A stretch of DNA of 64,000 nt from Alcanivorax sp. DSM 26293 (GTDB taxonomy: Bacteria; Pseudomonadota; Gammaproteobacteria; Pseudomonadales; Alcanivoracaceae), in the NCBI RefSeq assembly GCF_900107995.1, contig NZ_FNUM01000001.1:693695-757694 (forward strand), written 5' to 3'. Positions 10,310 through 18,812 of this stretch are shown in pieces. The notes below the pieces were generated by a model. It made no database searches. It worked only from the letters and a program-made list of their open reading frames with translations, and was not told the origin of the DNA. Positions within the stretch are counted from its first letter, which is position 1; each line of letters opens with the position of its first letter. The position numbers and the translations under genes were made by a program.

Positions 10310-10813
10310 ATGCCAATGCAACTGTCTTCCATTGATGCCCAGAAACTGCGCCTGATGGCCTTCGACGTGGACGGAGTGATGACCGACGGACGCATCTACT
10401 TCAGCCCGGACGGCGAGGCCCTCAAAGTCTTTAACACCCTGGACGGCCACGGCTTGAAGAAACTGGCCGCCAGCGGCGTGACCCTGGCCATCATCACAGG
10501 CCGTAACACCCCCATGGTGGCCAAACGCGCCGCCGACCTGGGCATTAACCATGTGATTCAGGGCCGCGAGGACAAGGGTGTCGCCCTGGCCGACCTGGCG
10601 AACCAGCTGGGTATTGCCGCCAGCGAAACCGGCTATGCCGGCGATGACGAACCAGACGTGAGCGCCCTGGAATGGGCCCAGCTCAGCTTTGCCCCGGCCA
10701 ATGCCCATGACTGCGCCAAGGCGGCCGCCAACCACATTACCGAACGGCGTGGCGGCGAGGGCGCGGTGCGGGAAATTTGCGACGCCATCCTGGCACAGCG
10801 GAGCCCAGCATGA
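10310..10813 (+). CDS. kdsC: 3-deoxy-D-manno-octulosonate 8-phosphate phosphatase
   Basis: This HAD-superfamily phosphatase removes phosphate from Kdo-8-P. It has 167 aa, with the nucleophile motif FDVDGVMTDG (D19 and D21), the Thr motif IITGRN and the acidic motif GYAGDDEPD. It has no cap domain, as expected for this tetrameric subfamily. The TAA of kdsD is followed immediately by ATG, so translation is probably coupled; a second ATG two codons later cannot be excluded. Its stop overlaps the lptC start (ATGA). Confidence 0.96.
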   Translation: MPMQLSSIDAQKLRLMAFDVDGVMTDGRIYFSPDGEALKVFNTLDGHGLKKLAASGVTLAIITGRNTPMVAKRAADLGINHVIQGREDKGVALADLANQLGIAASETGYAGDDEPDVSALEWAQLSFAPANAHDCAKAAANHITERRGGEGAVREICDAILAQRSPA

Positions 10814-11367
10814 AGCGCCAGGGCCTGCTCAGCGCCACCGGTGTCCTGATGCTGGGACTGGTGATGCTGATGACGCTCCACGAGTGGGATGACACTCTAC
10901 CCGGGCAGGAGGATGGCATCCTCACGGCACCAGCCATTGTTGCCAAAGACATTACGGCACGGGCTTTTAGTGAAGAGGACGGCCGTCTCCAGTACTATCT
11001 GACCGCCAAAACCCTGACACAGTACGACCATAATCCACTCACGGAGATGCAGGAACCGGAGCTGGAAATGGCCAACGACAAGGGCAGCTGGACCATCGTT
11101 AGCGAGCAGGGCGTCGTCAAGGAAAATGGCGACCTGATCGTATTTTCCGGCGACGTGAAAGCCCGGAACCAGCAACAGAAGATTACCCTGGATACCCAGG
11201 AGCTGCGCTTTTACAGCGACACCAACATCGCCAGTTCTCCCGACAATGTGGACCTGGAATTTGAATCCGGCACCACTCGCGCGGGAGCGCTGGAGGCCGA
11301 TCTCGAGAAGGGCATCCTGACCCTTGAAAAAGGAGTAAAGAGTGAGTTTGACGCACCGGCTTCTTAG
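10810..11367 (+). CDS. lptC: LPS export protein LptC
   Basis: This bitopic inner-membrane protein hands LPS from the LptB2FG transporter to periplasmic LptA. It has 185 aa, with an N-terminal transmembrane helix (about residues 4-24, LLSATGVLMLGLVMLMTL) and a beta-jellyroll periplasmic domain with ITARAFSEEDGRLQYYLTA. The start ATG 10810 overlaps the kdsC stop. Its 3' end overlaps the lptA start by 26 bp. Confidence 0.92.
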   Translation: MKRQGLLSATGVLMLGLVMLMTLHEWDDTLPGQEDGILTAPAIVAKDITARAFSEEDGRLQYYLTAKTLTQYDHNPLTEMQEPELEMANDKGSWTIVSEQGVVKENGDLIVFSGDVKARNQQQKITLDTQELRFYSDTNIASSPDNVDLEFESGTTRAGALEADLEKGILTLEKGVKSEFDAPAS

Positions 11368-11908
11368 AACCATCGCCCTTGCCGCTGCCCTGCCGGTGAC
11401 GGCGTTGGCGGCGCCTGCGCAAATGCCCGTGTCTGTCACCGCTGATTCCGGGCGCTTTGAGCAGGACGCTGGCAGCGGCCTGTATCGCGGCAATGTGGAG
11501 CTGATACAGGGCAAGCGCAAACTGTTTGCCGATGAAATGCGCCTGTTTACCCGTAATGGCGAACTGACTCGCGTGGAGGCCTCCGGCACCCCGGTACGCA
11601 TGCAAGAAGGCAAGGACCTGCAGGCCCACGCCAACAACCTGGTCTACGACATCCGCAAACGCACCCTGGTGCTCACCGGTGATGCCTACATTGAACATCT
11701 GGGCAATACTTTCGAGGGCGCCCGGGTGGAATACAGCCTGGACTCCAAGCGAGTCGACGCCAGCAGTGAAGGCGACAAGCGAGTGAGACTGGTGATCCCC
11801 GCCGAGAACCAGACACCTGGCACCGAACAATCCCCACCGGCAGACGACAATGCAAACGGCGAGGCGCCTGTGGCGCCCTCCCCCGAGGCGGAGCCAAACA
11901 CCCCATGA
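11342..11908 (+). CDS. lptA: LPS transport periplasmic protein LptA
   Basis: This forms the periplasmic bridge for LPS between LptC and LptD. It has 188 aa with a signal peptide ([17 protein letters not shown]) and one OstA domain ([38 protein letters not shown]-like NNLVYD). The start is GTG 11342, with AAGGAG 7 bases upstream inside the end of lptC. The C-terminal 35 residues are Pro/Glu/Ala-rich and probably disordered, longer than in E. coli. The stop overlaps the lptB ATG (ATGA). Confidence 0.93.
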   Translation: MSLTHRLLRTIALAAALPVTALAAPAQMPVSVTADSGRFEQDAGSGLYRGNVELIQGKRKLFADEMRLFTRNGELTRVEASGTPVRMQEGKDLQAHANNLVYDIRKRTLVLTGDAYIEHLGNTFEGARVEYSLDSKRVDASSEGDKRVRLVIPAENQTPGTEQSPPADDNANGEAPVAPSPEAEPNTP

Positions 11909-12630
11909 GCCATTTACGCGCCCACCACCTGGCAAAAAGCTACAAGGGCCGCCGGGTCATCGAAGATGTGTCCCTGGACGTGGAAGCCGGTCAGATCGTC
12001 GGCCTGCTTGGGCCCAACGGCGCCGGCAAGACCACCTGCTTCTACATGATCGTAGGCCTGGTGGAAGCCGATGCCGGGCGCATCGACATCAACGACGCGG
12101 ACATCACCCATCTGCCCATGCATGGTCGCGCCCAGCGCGGCATCGGCTACCTGCCCCAGGAAGCCAGCATCTTCCGCCGCCTGACCGTGGAAGAGAACAT
12201 CATGGCGATCCTGGAAACCCGCAAGGATCTCAGCAAGGCGGAACGTCACGAGCGCATGGAAAGCCTGCTCAAGGAATTCCATATCACCCACATTCGCGAT
12301 TCTCTGGGCATGAGCCTGTCCGGCGGCGAACGGCGCCGGGCGGAAATTGCCCGCGGCCTGGCCACGGACCCGGATTTCATTCTGTTGGATGAACCCTTCG
12401 CCGGCGTGGACCCGATTTCCGTGAACGACATCAAGGGCATCATTCGCCACCTGAAAGAGCGCGGTATTGGTGTACTGATCACTGACCACAACGTGCGTGA
12501 AACGCTGGATATCTGCGATACCGCCTACATCGTCAGCGCCGGCCATATCATCGCCTCCGGCGATGCAGACACCATCCTCGGCAACCAGCAGGTGCGGGAT
12601 GTGTACTTGGGTGCCGACTTTAGACTGTAA
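11905..12630 (+). CDS. lptB: LPS export ABC transporter ATPase LptB
   Basis: This cytoplasmic ATPase powers LPS extraction with LptF and LptG, which are encoded elsewhere. It has 241 aa with Walker A GPNGAGKT (36-43), Q85 in the Q-loop, signature LSGGE (138-142), Walker B ending at E163 ([12 protein letters not shown]) and switch histidine H195 (ITDHNVRET). It ends the LPS operon. The next gene, rpoN, is separated by a hairpin element and has its own promoter-like site. Confidence 0.97.
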   Translation: MSHLRAHHLAKSYKGRRVIEDVSLDVEAGQIVGLLGPNGAGKTTCFYMIVGLVEADAGRIDINDADITHLPMHGRAQRGIGYLPQEASIFRRLTVEENIMAILETRKDLSKAERHERMESLLKEFHITHIRDSLGMSLSGGERRRAEIARGLATDPDFILLDEPFAGVDPISVNDIKGIIRHLKERGIGVLITDHNVRETLDICDTAYIVSAGHIIASGDADTILGNQQVRDVYLGADFRL

Positions 12631-12635
12631 ACAAA

Positions 12636-12796
12636 TTGACAGTTGCTAGAGGACAGTTGACAGCTGTCGCGGGAAATCCTGTCTTCATCTGCAATGTATG
12701 AGGCCGCGTTTAAAGCTTGGGCGCGGCCTCAAATGGTTTTCTGAACCAAGAGCCTTTATCGCGTAGCTGTCAACTGTCCACTATCAACTGTCAACT
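12636..12796. repeat. Heptad-arm inverted repeat element B
   Basis: The left arm (12636-12663) is made of the 7-mers TTGACAG, TTGCTAG, AGGACAG and TTGACAG. The right arm (12767-12796) is the complementary CTGTCAA series. The enclosed hairpin (12699-12731) has the shared GAGGCCGCG core. The element follows the lptB stop by 5 bp. Confidence 0.85.
12699..12731. terminator. Hairpin in element B, downstream of lptB
   Basis: TGAGGCCGCG (12699-12708) pairs with CGCGGCCTCA (12722-12731) around a 13-base loop. It probably ends the kdsD-lptB transcript. No T tract follows, so strength is uncertain. Confidence 0.5.
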
Positions 12797-12821
12797 CCGC
12801 TCCCTAGCACAGAACCACCAT

Positions 12822-12836
12822 TGGCACAAATATTGC
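12822..12836 (+). promoter_or_regulatory. Sigma-54-type (-24/-12) promoter upstream of rpoN
   Basis: TGGCAC at 12822-12827 and TTGC at 12833-12836 match the -24/-12 consensus, with GG and GC exactly 12 bp apart. A transcript would begin near 12848, giving a leader of about 46 bases to the rpoN ATG at 12894. The same bases can also be read as a sigma-70 promoter (TTGGCA 12821-12826, 16 bp, TATAGA 12843-12848), so the assignment is ambiguous. Confidence 0.45.
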
Positions 12837-12893
12837 TTGTCTTATAGATAGGCTGTTATTCTCGGGCTTTGGGGACCAATCAGCCTGAGCAGT

Positions 12894-14360
12894 ATGAAGC
12901 CAAGCCTACAACTACAAATCGGCCAGCAGCTGACCATGACACCGCAGCTGCAGCAGGCCATTCGCCTCTTGCAGCTGTCCACGCTGGACCTGCGCCAGGA
13001 AATTCAGCAGGCAGTAGAAAGCAATCCGTTGCTGGAGCTGGCTGACGATTTTGGCGACGAATCCCTGCCTGACACTGACGAAGAACGTCAGGACGAGCAG
13101 GAGCTGGATACCGAACGGGAAGATGCCCTGGAAGAGTTCGTGGACGACGAACCGGGCATTGAAACGGAATGGGACGATGTCTATTCCGGCCAGACCAGCA
13201 GCGCCTCCGCCGCCCTTCCCGACGATGCCGACGACTGGCAGCAACGCCATAGTGTGGCCGGCAACCTGCAGGACCACCTGCTCTGGCAACTGAACCTGAC
13301 TCCCATGAGCGATGTGGACCGCATTATCGCCATGACCATCATCGAATCCCTGGACGATCGCGGCTACCTGACCGTGTCCGTGGACGACATCGTGGCGATG
13401 ATGAATGCTCAGGAGGACCTGTTCACCGAAGGCGATGAACTGGAAGCCGATGAGGTACTGGCGGTGCAGCATCGCCTGCAGCAATTTGATCCGGTGGGCG
13501 TGGCCAGCCTCGATCTGGCCGACTGCCTGCGCGTGCAGCTGCGCCAACTGCCCACGGACACGCCCTTCCTGGAGTATGCCCTGGCCCTGCTGGGGCATCT
13601 GGAGCTACTGGAAAAACACGACTATGCCGCCCTGCGGCGGGTCCTGCAGATCAGCGAGGAAAACCTGCTTGATGCCCTCTCCCTGCTGCGCACTCTGGAT
13701 CCTGCCCCCGGTGAGCAGATCGGGGAAAGCCAGGTGGATTACGCGGTCCCGGACGTGATCGTGCGCCAGCATCAGGGCCACTGGCAGGTGAGCCTGAACG
13801 AGGAGGTGCTGCCCAAGGTCAACCTGCAGCAGCAGTACGCCACCATGGCCCGCAAAGCCGGGGGAGAGGATGGTCAGTACCTGCGCAACTGCGTGCAGGA
13901 GGCCAAGTGGTTCATCAAGAGCCTGCAAAGCCGCCACGACACCCTGCTGAAGGTGGCCACCCGTATTGTTGAAGTCCAGCAGGACTTCTTCGATTATGGG
14001 GAGGAGGCCATGAAACCCCTGGTTCTGGCCGACATTGCCGATGCCGTCGAGATGCACGAATCGACCATTAGTCGGGTCACCAACCAGAAATACATGATGA
14101 CACCCCGCGGCGTCTTTGAGCTGAAATATTTCTTCTCAAGTCACGTGGGAACAGACGGCGGCGGTGAGTGTTCCTCCACCGCTATTCGTGCCATTATTAA
14201 GAAGCTGGTCGCTGCCGAGAATCCCCGCAAGCCGCTCAGCGACAACAAGCTGGCAAGCTTGCTGAACGAGCAGGGAATCAACGTGGCGCGCCGGACAGTC
14301 GCCAAGTACAGAGAGGCGATGAAAATACCGTCATCCAGCGCCCGCAAGCGTTTGGTGTAG
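12894..14360 (+). CDS. rpoN: RNA polymerase sigma-54 factor
   Basis: This alternative sigma factor recognises -24/-12 promoters and needs enhancer-binding ATPases. It has 488 aa. Region I (about 1-50) is Gln/Leu-rich (LQLQIGQQLTMTPQLQQAI), region II is strongly acidic (about 50-90), then come the core-binding domain, the HTH (HESTISRVTNQKYM) and the RpoN box ARRTVAKYRE at residues 465-474. ATG 12894 lacks a strong ribosome site. The gene heads the conserved rpoN-hpf-ptsN-rapZ-ptsO group. Confidence 0.97.
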   Translation: MKPSLQLQIGQQLTMTPQLQQAIRLLQLSTLDLRQEIQQAVESNPLLELADDFGDESLPDTDEERQDEQELDTEREDALEEFVDDEPGIETEWDDVYSGQTSSASAALPDDADDWQQRHSVAGNLQDHLLWQLNLTPMSDVDRIIAMTIIESLDDRGYLTVSVDDIVAMMNAQEDLFTEGDELEADEVLAVQHRLQQFDPVGVASLDLADCLRVQLRQLPTDTPFLEYALALLGHLELLEKHDYAALRRVLQISEENLLDALSLLRTLDPAPGEQIGESQVDYAVPDVIVRQHQGHWQVSLNEEVLPKVNLQQQYATMARKAGGEDGQYLRNCVQEAKWFIKSLQSRHDTLLKVATRIVEVQQDFFDYGEEAMKPLVLADIADAVEMHESTISRVTNQKYMMTPRGVFELKYFFSSHVGTDGGGECSSTAIRAIIKKLVAAENPRKPLSDNKLASLLNEQGINVARRTVAKYREAMKIPSSSARKRLV

Positions 14361-14398
14361 GCGCCGGGACGGCCCAAGAGCAGGTAAAGGAGCCAGAC

Positions 14399-14698
14399 AT
14401 GCAAATTAATATCAGCGGTCATCACCTGGAAATTACCGACGCTTTGCGAGCCTATGTGGGAGACAAGTTTTCCCGTCTTGAACGGCATTTCGACCAGATT
14501 ACCAGTGTCCAGGTGATTCTTTCCCCGGAACCCAAGACCCACAAGGCGGAATCCACTATCCATATCTCCGGGGCCGACGTCTTCGCCACCGCTGAGGCAG
14601 TGGACATGTACGCTGCCATCGACAAGCTGACGGACAAGCTCGACCGCCAGATTCTCAAACACAAGGAAAAGGCCGTCAGCCACAAGCACGGCCACTGA
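14399..14698 (+). CDS. hpf: Ribosome hibernation promoting factor, short form
   Basis: This binds the 30S subunit in starved cells and promotes 100S ribosome dimers. The 99-aa length is the short HPF type without the C-terminal dimerisation domain of long HPF. The fold signature is visible as ISGHHLEITDALRAYV, KFSRLERHFDQIT and the C-terminal KLTDKLDRQILKHKEK with a His-rich tail. ATG 14399 has AAAGGAG upstream. It lies 38 bp after rpoN, the canonical position (formerly yhbH). Confidence 0.95.
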   Translation: MQINISGHHLEITDALRAYVGDKFSRLERHFDQITSVQVILSPEPKTHKAESTIHISGADVFATAEAVDMYAAIDKLTDKLDRQILKHKEKAVSHKHGH

Positions 14699-14714
14699 CC
14701 CCAAAGCGACAATT

Positions 14715-15188
14715 ATGCGAGTTCGCGAACTACTCACCGAAGCACGCACCCATAATCAGGTGCAGGCCAGCAGCAAGAAACAGCTGCTGGACCAGGTTGC
14801 GCAGCTGGCTGCGGCCGGCTGCGACAGCCTCAACGAACAGGAGGTCTTCGACGCCCTGGTAGCCCGGGAAAAGCTGGGCTCCACGGGCATCGGCGAAGGC
14901 ATCGCCATTCCTCACTGTCGTCTCGGTCACTGCCAGCAACCCATCGGGCTGCTGCTGAAACTGTCCACTCCCATCGATTTTGATGCCGTTGACGGTCGCC
15001 CCGTGGATCTTGTGTTTGTGTTGCTCGTTCCCCAGGAAAACCCGGAACAGCACCTGAAAACCCTCAGCCACCTGGCCTCCCTGTTCAACGACGACGACTA
15101 CCGTGCCGAGCTGCGACTCAGCAAGGACAATCACCACCTGTATCACACTGCCGTGGAATCCGAAGCGGAGCTGCGACTGGCATCATGA
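14715..15188 (+). CDS. ptsN: Nitrogen PTS enzyme IIA(Ntr)
   Basis: This regulatory phosphoprotein is the end of the EI(Ntr)-NPr-EIIA(Ntr) relay; it controls potassium transport and other targets rather than sugar uptake. It has 157 aa of PTS EIIA type 2 fold, with the phosphorylated histidine H67 in GIAIPHCRL. It sits between hpf and rapZ, with ptsO two genes downstream. Confidence 0.96.
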   Translation: MRVRELLTEARTHNQVQASSKKQLLDQVAQLAAAGCDSLNEQEVFDALVAREKLGSTGIGEGIAIPHCRLGHCQQPIGLLLKLSTPIDFDAVDGRPVDLVFVLLVPQENPEQHLKTLSHLASLFNDDDYRAELRLSKDNHHLYHTAVESEAELRLAS

Positions 15189-15291
15189 CATTACCCATCA
15201 AGCTTTCGGGCATAGTGCGTCAGAGCCACCGCCCCTCCTCTGCTGACCGTGGATGCCTGCGTGTGGTGTATGGCAGAAGCGCGGAGCAGCC

Positions 15292-16143
15292 ATGAAACTC
15301 ACCATCATCAGCGGCCGCTCCGGCTCGGGAAAGACCACGGCCCTGCAGGCCATGGAAGACCAGAACTACTATTGCGTCGACAACCTGCCGGTGGGCATGT
15401 TGCCTACTCTTGCAGAGCAGCTGAGCCAGGGAGAGCTGCCCATTGAGCGGGCGGCGGTAGGCATTGATGCCCGCAACCTGCCTACCCAGTTGCTGGCTTT
15501 TGACGCCATTCTGGATGCGTTGCATCAGCAACAGGTCAAGACCGAAATCATTTATCTGGATGCGGACGACAGCACTCTGCTGAAACGCTTCAGTGCCACC
15601 CGCCGCCGGCATCCTCTCGGCGCGCAACAGGGTTCACTGGAATCCGCCATCCAGCATGAACGGGAGCTGTTGGCCAACATCCGCTTGCGTGCCGATCTGG
15701 TGATCGACAGCAGCAATTACGACGTACACAGCCTTCGCAATCTGGTGCGTGAGCGGGTCGCCAATCGCAGCGCCGCCCTCTCCCTTCAGCTTGAGTCCTT
15801 CGGATTCAAAAATGGCCTGCCCAATGATGCCGACCTGGTGTTTGATGTACGGGTACTGCCTAACCCCCACTGGCGCGCAGATCTTCGCCCCTTTACCGGG
15901 CGCGATGAAGCCATCATCGATTTCCTCAAGGAACACCAGGCCAGCCACGACATGCTGGAGGATATCCACCACTTCGTGAGACGTTGGCTGCCGGCTTTCG
16001 CCGAGAGCGACCGCAGCTATGTGACGGTGGCCATTGGCTGTACCGGCGGTCGCCATCGCTCGGTATTTATCACCGAGCAACTGGCAAAACGGCTGCGTGA
16101 TGAGGGCACCACCCTGCAGGTACGCCACCGCGAACTGGATTAA
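15292..16143 (+). CDS. rapZ: RNase adapter protein RapZ
   Basis: In E. coli this binds the small RNA GlmZ and delivers it to RNase E, tuning glucosamine-6-phosphate synthesis. It has 283 aa with Walker A GRSGSGKT (8-15), a Walker B-like DLVIDSS and the conserved C-terminal RNA-binding part with GCTGGRHRSV. The start ATG 15292 follows GCGGAG; the frame continues 13 codons upstream without support. It lies between ptsN and ptsO, as in other gammaproteobacteria. Confidence 0.95.
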   Translation: MKLTIISGRSGSGKTTALQAMEDQNYYCVDNLPVGMLPTLAEQLSQGELPIERAAVGIDARNLPTQLLAFDAILDALHQQQVKTEIIYLDADDSTLLKRFSATRRRHPLGAQQGSLESAIQHERELLANIRLRADLVIDSSNYDVHSLRNLVRERVANRSAALSLQLESFGFKNGLPNDADLVFDVRVLPNPHWRADLRPFTGRDEAIIDFLKEHQASHDMLEDIHHFVRRWLPAFAESDRSYVTVAIGCTGGRHRSVFITEQLAKRLRDEGTTLQVRHRELD

Positions 16144-16158
16144 GGCCTCTGCCGCGCA

Positions 16159-16428
16159 ATGATCGAAACAAAACTGGATATCATCAACAAACTCGGGCTT
16201 CATGCCCGCGCCGCCGCCAAGGTGGTCAGTGTGGCATCGCGATACGAGAGCCGCATCCACGTTATTCATAACGGTAAACCCATCGATGCCAAAAGCATCA
16301 TGGGCCTTTTGATGCTGGGCGCCGCCAAAGGCAGCAGCGTGGTTTTCCAGGTGGAAGGCAATGATGAAGCCGCCGCCATGGACGAACTCACCGACCTGTT
16401 CGCCCGCCGCTTTGATGAAGAAGAGTAA
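16159..16428 (+). CDS. ptsO: Phosphocarrier protein NPr
   Basis: This HPr-like carrier passes phosphate from EI(Ntr) to PtsN. It has 89 aa with the active histidine H15 in KLGLHARAAAK and the second conserved site KSIMGLLMLGA. It is the last gene of the nitrogen-PTS group; the partner enzyme ptsP is not in the window. A heptad-arm repeat starts 6 bp after its stop. Confidence 0.96.
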   Translation: MIETKLDIINKLGLHARAAAKVVSVASRYESRIHVIHNGKPIDAKSIMGLLMLGAAKGSSVVFQVEGNDEAAAMDELTDLFARRFDEEE

Positions 16429-16434
16429 AAAGCC

Positions 16435-16575
16435 GTTAATAGTTAACAGTGAATAGTGAACAGCTAAAAATCAAGTACCACATGCCCCGAAGGGCTGTTA
16501 CTGTGAGCCTATCCAAGCCCGAGTAGCAGCACATCCTGTTTTCGCTGTTAACTATTCACTGTTAACTGTTAACTG
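16435..16575. repeat. Heptad-arm inverted repeat element C
   Basis: The left arm (16435-16463: TTAATAG, TTAACAG, TGAATAG, TGAACAG) and the right arm (16545-16575: CTGTTAA, CTATTCA, CTGTTAA, CTGTTAA) are complementary. The spacer lacks the GAGGCCGCG core and has only a short CCC-GAA-GGG stem. The right arm is preceded by GTTTTCGCT, as in elements E and F. It fills the gap between ptsO and mgtE. Confidence 0.8.
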
Positions 16576-16583
16576 ATTATTCG

Positions 16584-17948
16584 ATGCCCGCCGATACCAG
16601 CCGTAGTCAACAGCACCACAAAGTCATCAACCGCGCCTTGTCCAGCGGCACCTATACGCAGGTGCGACAGCTGTTCAACAATCTCCCCGGTGCGGAAGCG
16701 GCGCATTTGCTGGAATCCTTTCCGCCCCGGGAACGGGAGATTCTCTGGCAACTGCTCAGCAAGGACCAGGAAAGCGAGGTTCTCCAGTATCTGGGTGAGG
16801 AAGTGCGGGTTGAGCTACTGCGCAACCTGAGCACTGATGAGCTGGTCTCTCTGGTGGAAGAGCTGGACACCGATGACCTTGCCGACTTGCTGCAGGAGCT
16901 GCCTGAGCATGTGACCAGCCAGGTCATGGCCAGCCTGGACGAGCAGAATCGCGACCGGCTGGAACAGGTAATGAGCTACCCGGAGGATACCGCCGGGGGC
17001 CTGATGAACACGGATGTGATCACCATCCGCCCGGAAATCACCTTCGAAGTGGTGCAACGCTACCTGCGCCGCCGGGGGGAAATCCCTCGCACCACCGATA
17101 ACCTGGCAGTGGTCAATCGCCGTAATCAGTTTATCGGGTTGTTACCACTGACCAAGGTTCTGATCAGCGATCCCGGCACCACCGTGCGCGAGGCCATGAT
17201 CACTGATACCGAATCCATTCCCGCCAACTTGCCTGCTCACGAAGTGGCCAAGATCTTTGAACGCCAGGATCTGGTAACCGCCCCGGTGGTGGACGAAGAC
17301 GGCATGCTGGTCGGCCGGATTACCATTGATGACGTGGTAGACGTGATCATCGAGGAAGCGGACCACTCACTGATGAGCATGGCCGGTCTGGATGAGGACG
17401 AGGACACCTTTGGCTCCGTTTGGCAAACGGCGCGGCGTCGGGCTGTCTGGCTGGGCATCAATCTGCTTACCGCCCTGGCCGCCTCCGCCGTGATCGGTCT
17501 GTTTGAAGCCACCCTGGAAAAAGTGGTGGCGCTGGCCATCCTGATGCCCATTGTTGCCAGCATGGGCGGTATCGCTGGCAGTCAGACCCTGACCCTGGTG
17601 ATCCGGGCCATGGCACTGGGACAGATCCAGTCCAGTAATACCCGCTATCTGCTGGTCAAGGAATTGTCTGTTGGCGCACTGAACGGCCTGCTTTGGGCCA
17701 CGGTGATCGGCATTACGGCAGCATTGTGGTTTGACGACCCCAGTATCGGCATGGTCATCGCTGCCGCCATGATCATCAACCTGATCATGGCCGCCTGTGC
17801 CGGCGCCATGCTGCCGATGATCATGAAGAAGATGGGTATCGATCCGGCTCTGGCCGGCTCCGTGGTGCTTACCACCATCACCGATATCGTGGGCTTCTTT
17901 GCCTTCCTGGGCCTGGCCACCGTGCTTTATGCCCATCTGCTGGTCTGA
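16584..17948 (+). CDS. mgtE: Magnesium transporter MgtE
   Basis: This Mg2+ channel/transporter of the inner membrane is gated by Mg2+ binding to its cytoplasmic domains. It has 454 aa: an N-terminal alpha-superhelical domain (about 20-130, ESEVLQYLGEEVRVELL), two CBS domains (about 140-265), a connecting helix, then five transmembrane segments (about 285-450) with the conserved SMGGIAGSQTLTLVIR pore region. ATG 16584 stands 8 bp after a repeat arm and has no Shine-Dalgarno sequence; no better in-frame start exists. Confidence 0.95.
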   Translation: MPADTSRSQQHHKVINRALSSGTYTQVRQLFNNLPGAEAAHLLESFPPREREILWQLLSKDQESEVLQYLGEEVRVELLRNLSTDELVSLVEELDTDDLADLLQELPEHVTSQVMASLDEQNRDRLEQVMSYPEDTAGGLMNTDVITIRPEITFEVVQRYLRRRGEIPRTTDNLAVVNRRNQFIGLLPLTKVLISDPGTTVREAMITDTESIPANLPAHEVAKIFERQDLVTAPVVDEDGMLVGRITIDDVVDVIIEEADHSLMSMAGLDEDEDTFGSVWQTARRRAVWLGINLLTALAASAVIGLFEATLEKVVALAILMPIVASMGGIAGSQTLTLVIRAMALGQIQSSNTRYLLVKELSVGALNGLLWATVIGITAALWFDDPSIGMVIAAAMIINLIMAACAGAMLPMIMKKMGIDPALAGSVVLTTITDIVGFFAFLGLATVLYAHLLV

Positions 17949-17961
17949 GATTTTCACCCAC

Positions 17962-17995
17962 AAAAAAAGGCGCCAATCATTGGCGCCTTTTTTTT
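17962..17995. terminator. Bidirectional intrinsic terminator
   Basis: A7-GGCGCCAA-TCA-TTGGCGCC-T8 forms a perfect stem with A and T tracts on either side. It lies between convergent mgtE and the membrane-protein gene and should work in both directions. Confidence 0.92.
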
Positions 17996-18004
17996 CGGCG
18001 GACA

Positions 18005-18760
18005 TTACTCCACAAAAATCTGCCGGAAGGACACGTAGTAGGCGCCGGCCAGAATCGGCATGACGAACAGCCAACCCAGCAGTAACGGCAAGGCCGCCAC
18101 CAGCACGATCACCATGGTTACCAACAGGTACACAATCAAGGGAATCACATTGCGGGTGAAACCGGCAATGCTCAGCTTCATGGCTTCACCCACGCCCTTG
18201 TTGCCCAGGAAGATCAATGGCACGGTGAAGTAGAACAGGTAGATAAAGCCAAACATGGCCACCAGACCCAACAGGCCGATCACTACCATCGCCCCGGTAC
18301 TGGCACCGCCGCTGACCCCCATGGCATAGCCCAGACCACCAAAGACAACCCCAAGCAGCAGCATCACGCCCAGCTGGGCCAGAGCCATCAGAATGAGGGG
18401 TGCCGTGCGCTCGGAGAAAGCGGCAAACAGATCCGCAAAATCCGACTTGCCCTCGGTTTCCATGCGATGGAAAATTTTCACGATGCCGGCATAGAGCAGG
18501 GGCGTTGCCAGGACTTGCGCGATCATGCCGAGCAGCGGAATGATCTGGAACGCAGAGGTGATCAGCACGGTGACCACCAGCGCCCCCAGAACCACACCCC
18601 AGTGCCCCGGCAGCATCTTGTGGCCACTACCGATCCAGCCCAGGGCATCCCCCACACTGATACTGCGTGGCTCTGACAAAATGGTCAGCGCTTGAGCAGG
18701 TGGATTGTTGTCGTCAATCAACTCGGCCTTAGGCTGTTGATACGGATTGATTTCACTCAC
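18005..18760 (-). CDS. Multi-pass membrane protein, BPSS1780-like
   Basis: A 251-aa protein with a hydrophilic N-terminus beginning NPYQQPKAEL and about six hydrophobic segments (near 50-75, 80-95, 125-150, 158-185, 205-225, 228-245). The NPYQ-P opening and GDALGWIGSGHKMLPGHWG before the first helix resemble proteins labelled 'BPSS1780 family membrane protein', of unknown function (from memory, no search). The start is GTG 18760 with a strong AAAGGAG 7 bases upstream. It lies 52 bp downstream of pmbA on the same strand. Confidence 0.7.
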   Translation of the reverse strand: MSEINPYQQPKAELIDDNNPPAQALTILSEPRSISVGDALGWIGSGHKMLPGHWGVVLGALVVTVLITSAFQIIPLLGMIAQVLATPLLYAGIVKIFHRMETEGKSDFADLFAAFSERTAPLILMALAQLGVMLLLGVVFGGLGYAMGVSGGASTGAMVVIGLLGLVAMFGFIYLFYFTVPLIFLGNKGVGEAMKLSIAGFTRNVIPLIVYLLVTMVIVLVAALPLLLGWLFVMPILAGAYYVSFRQIFVE

Positions 18761-18812
18761 GGTTTACTCCTTTACCGAAAAAATTTTCATCCATTGAAAA
18801 TGCCTGGATACG

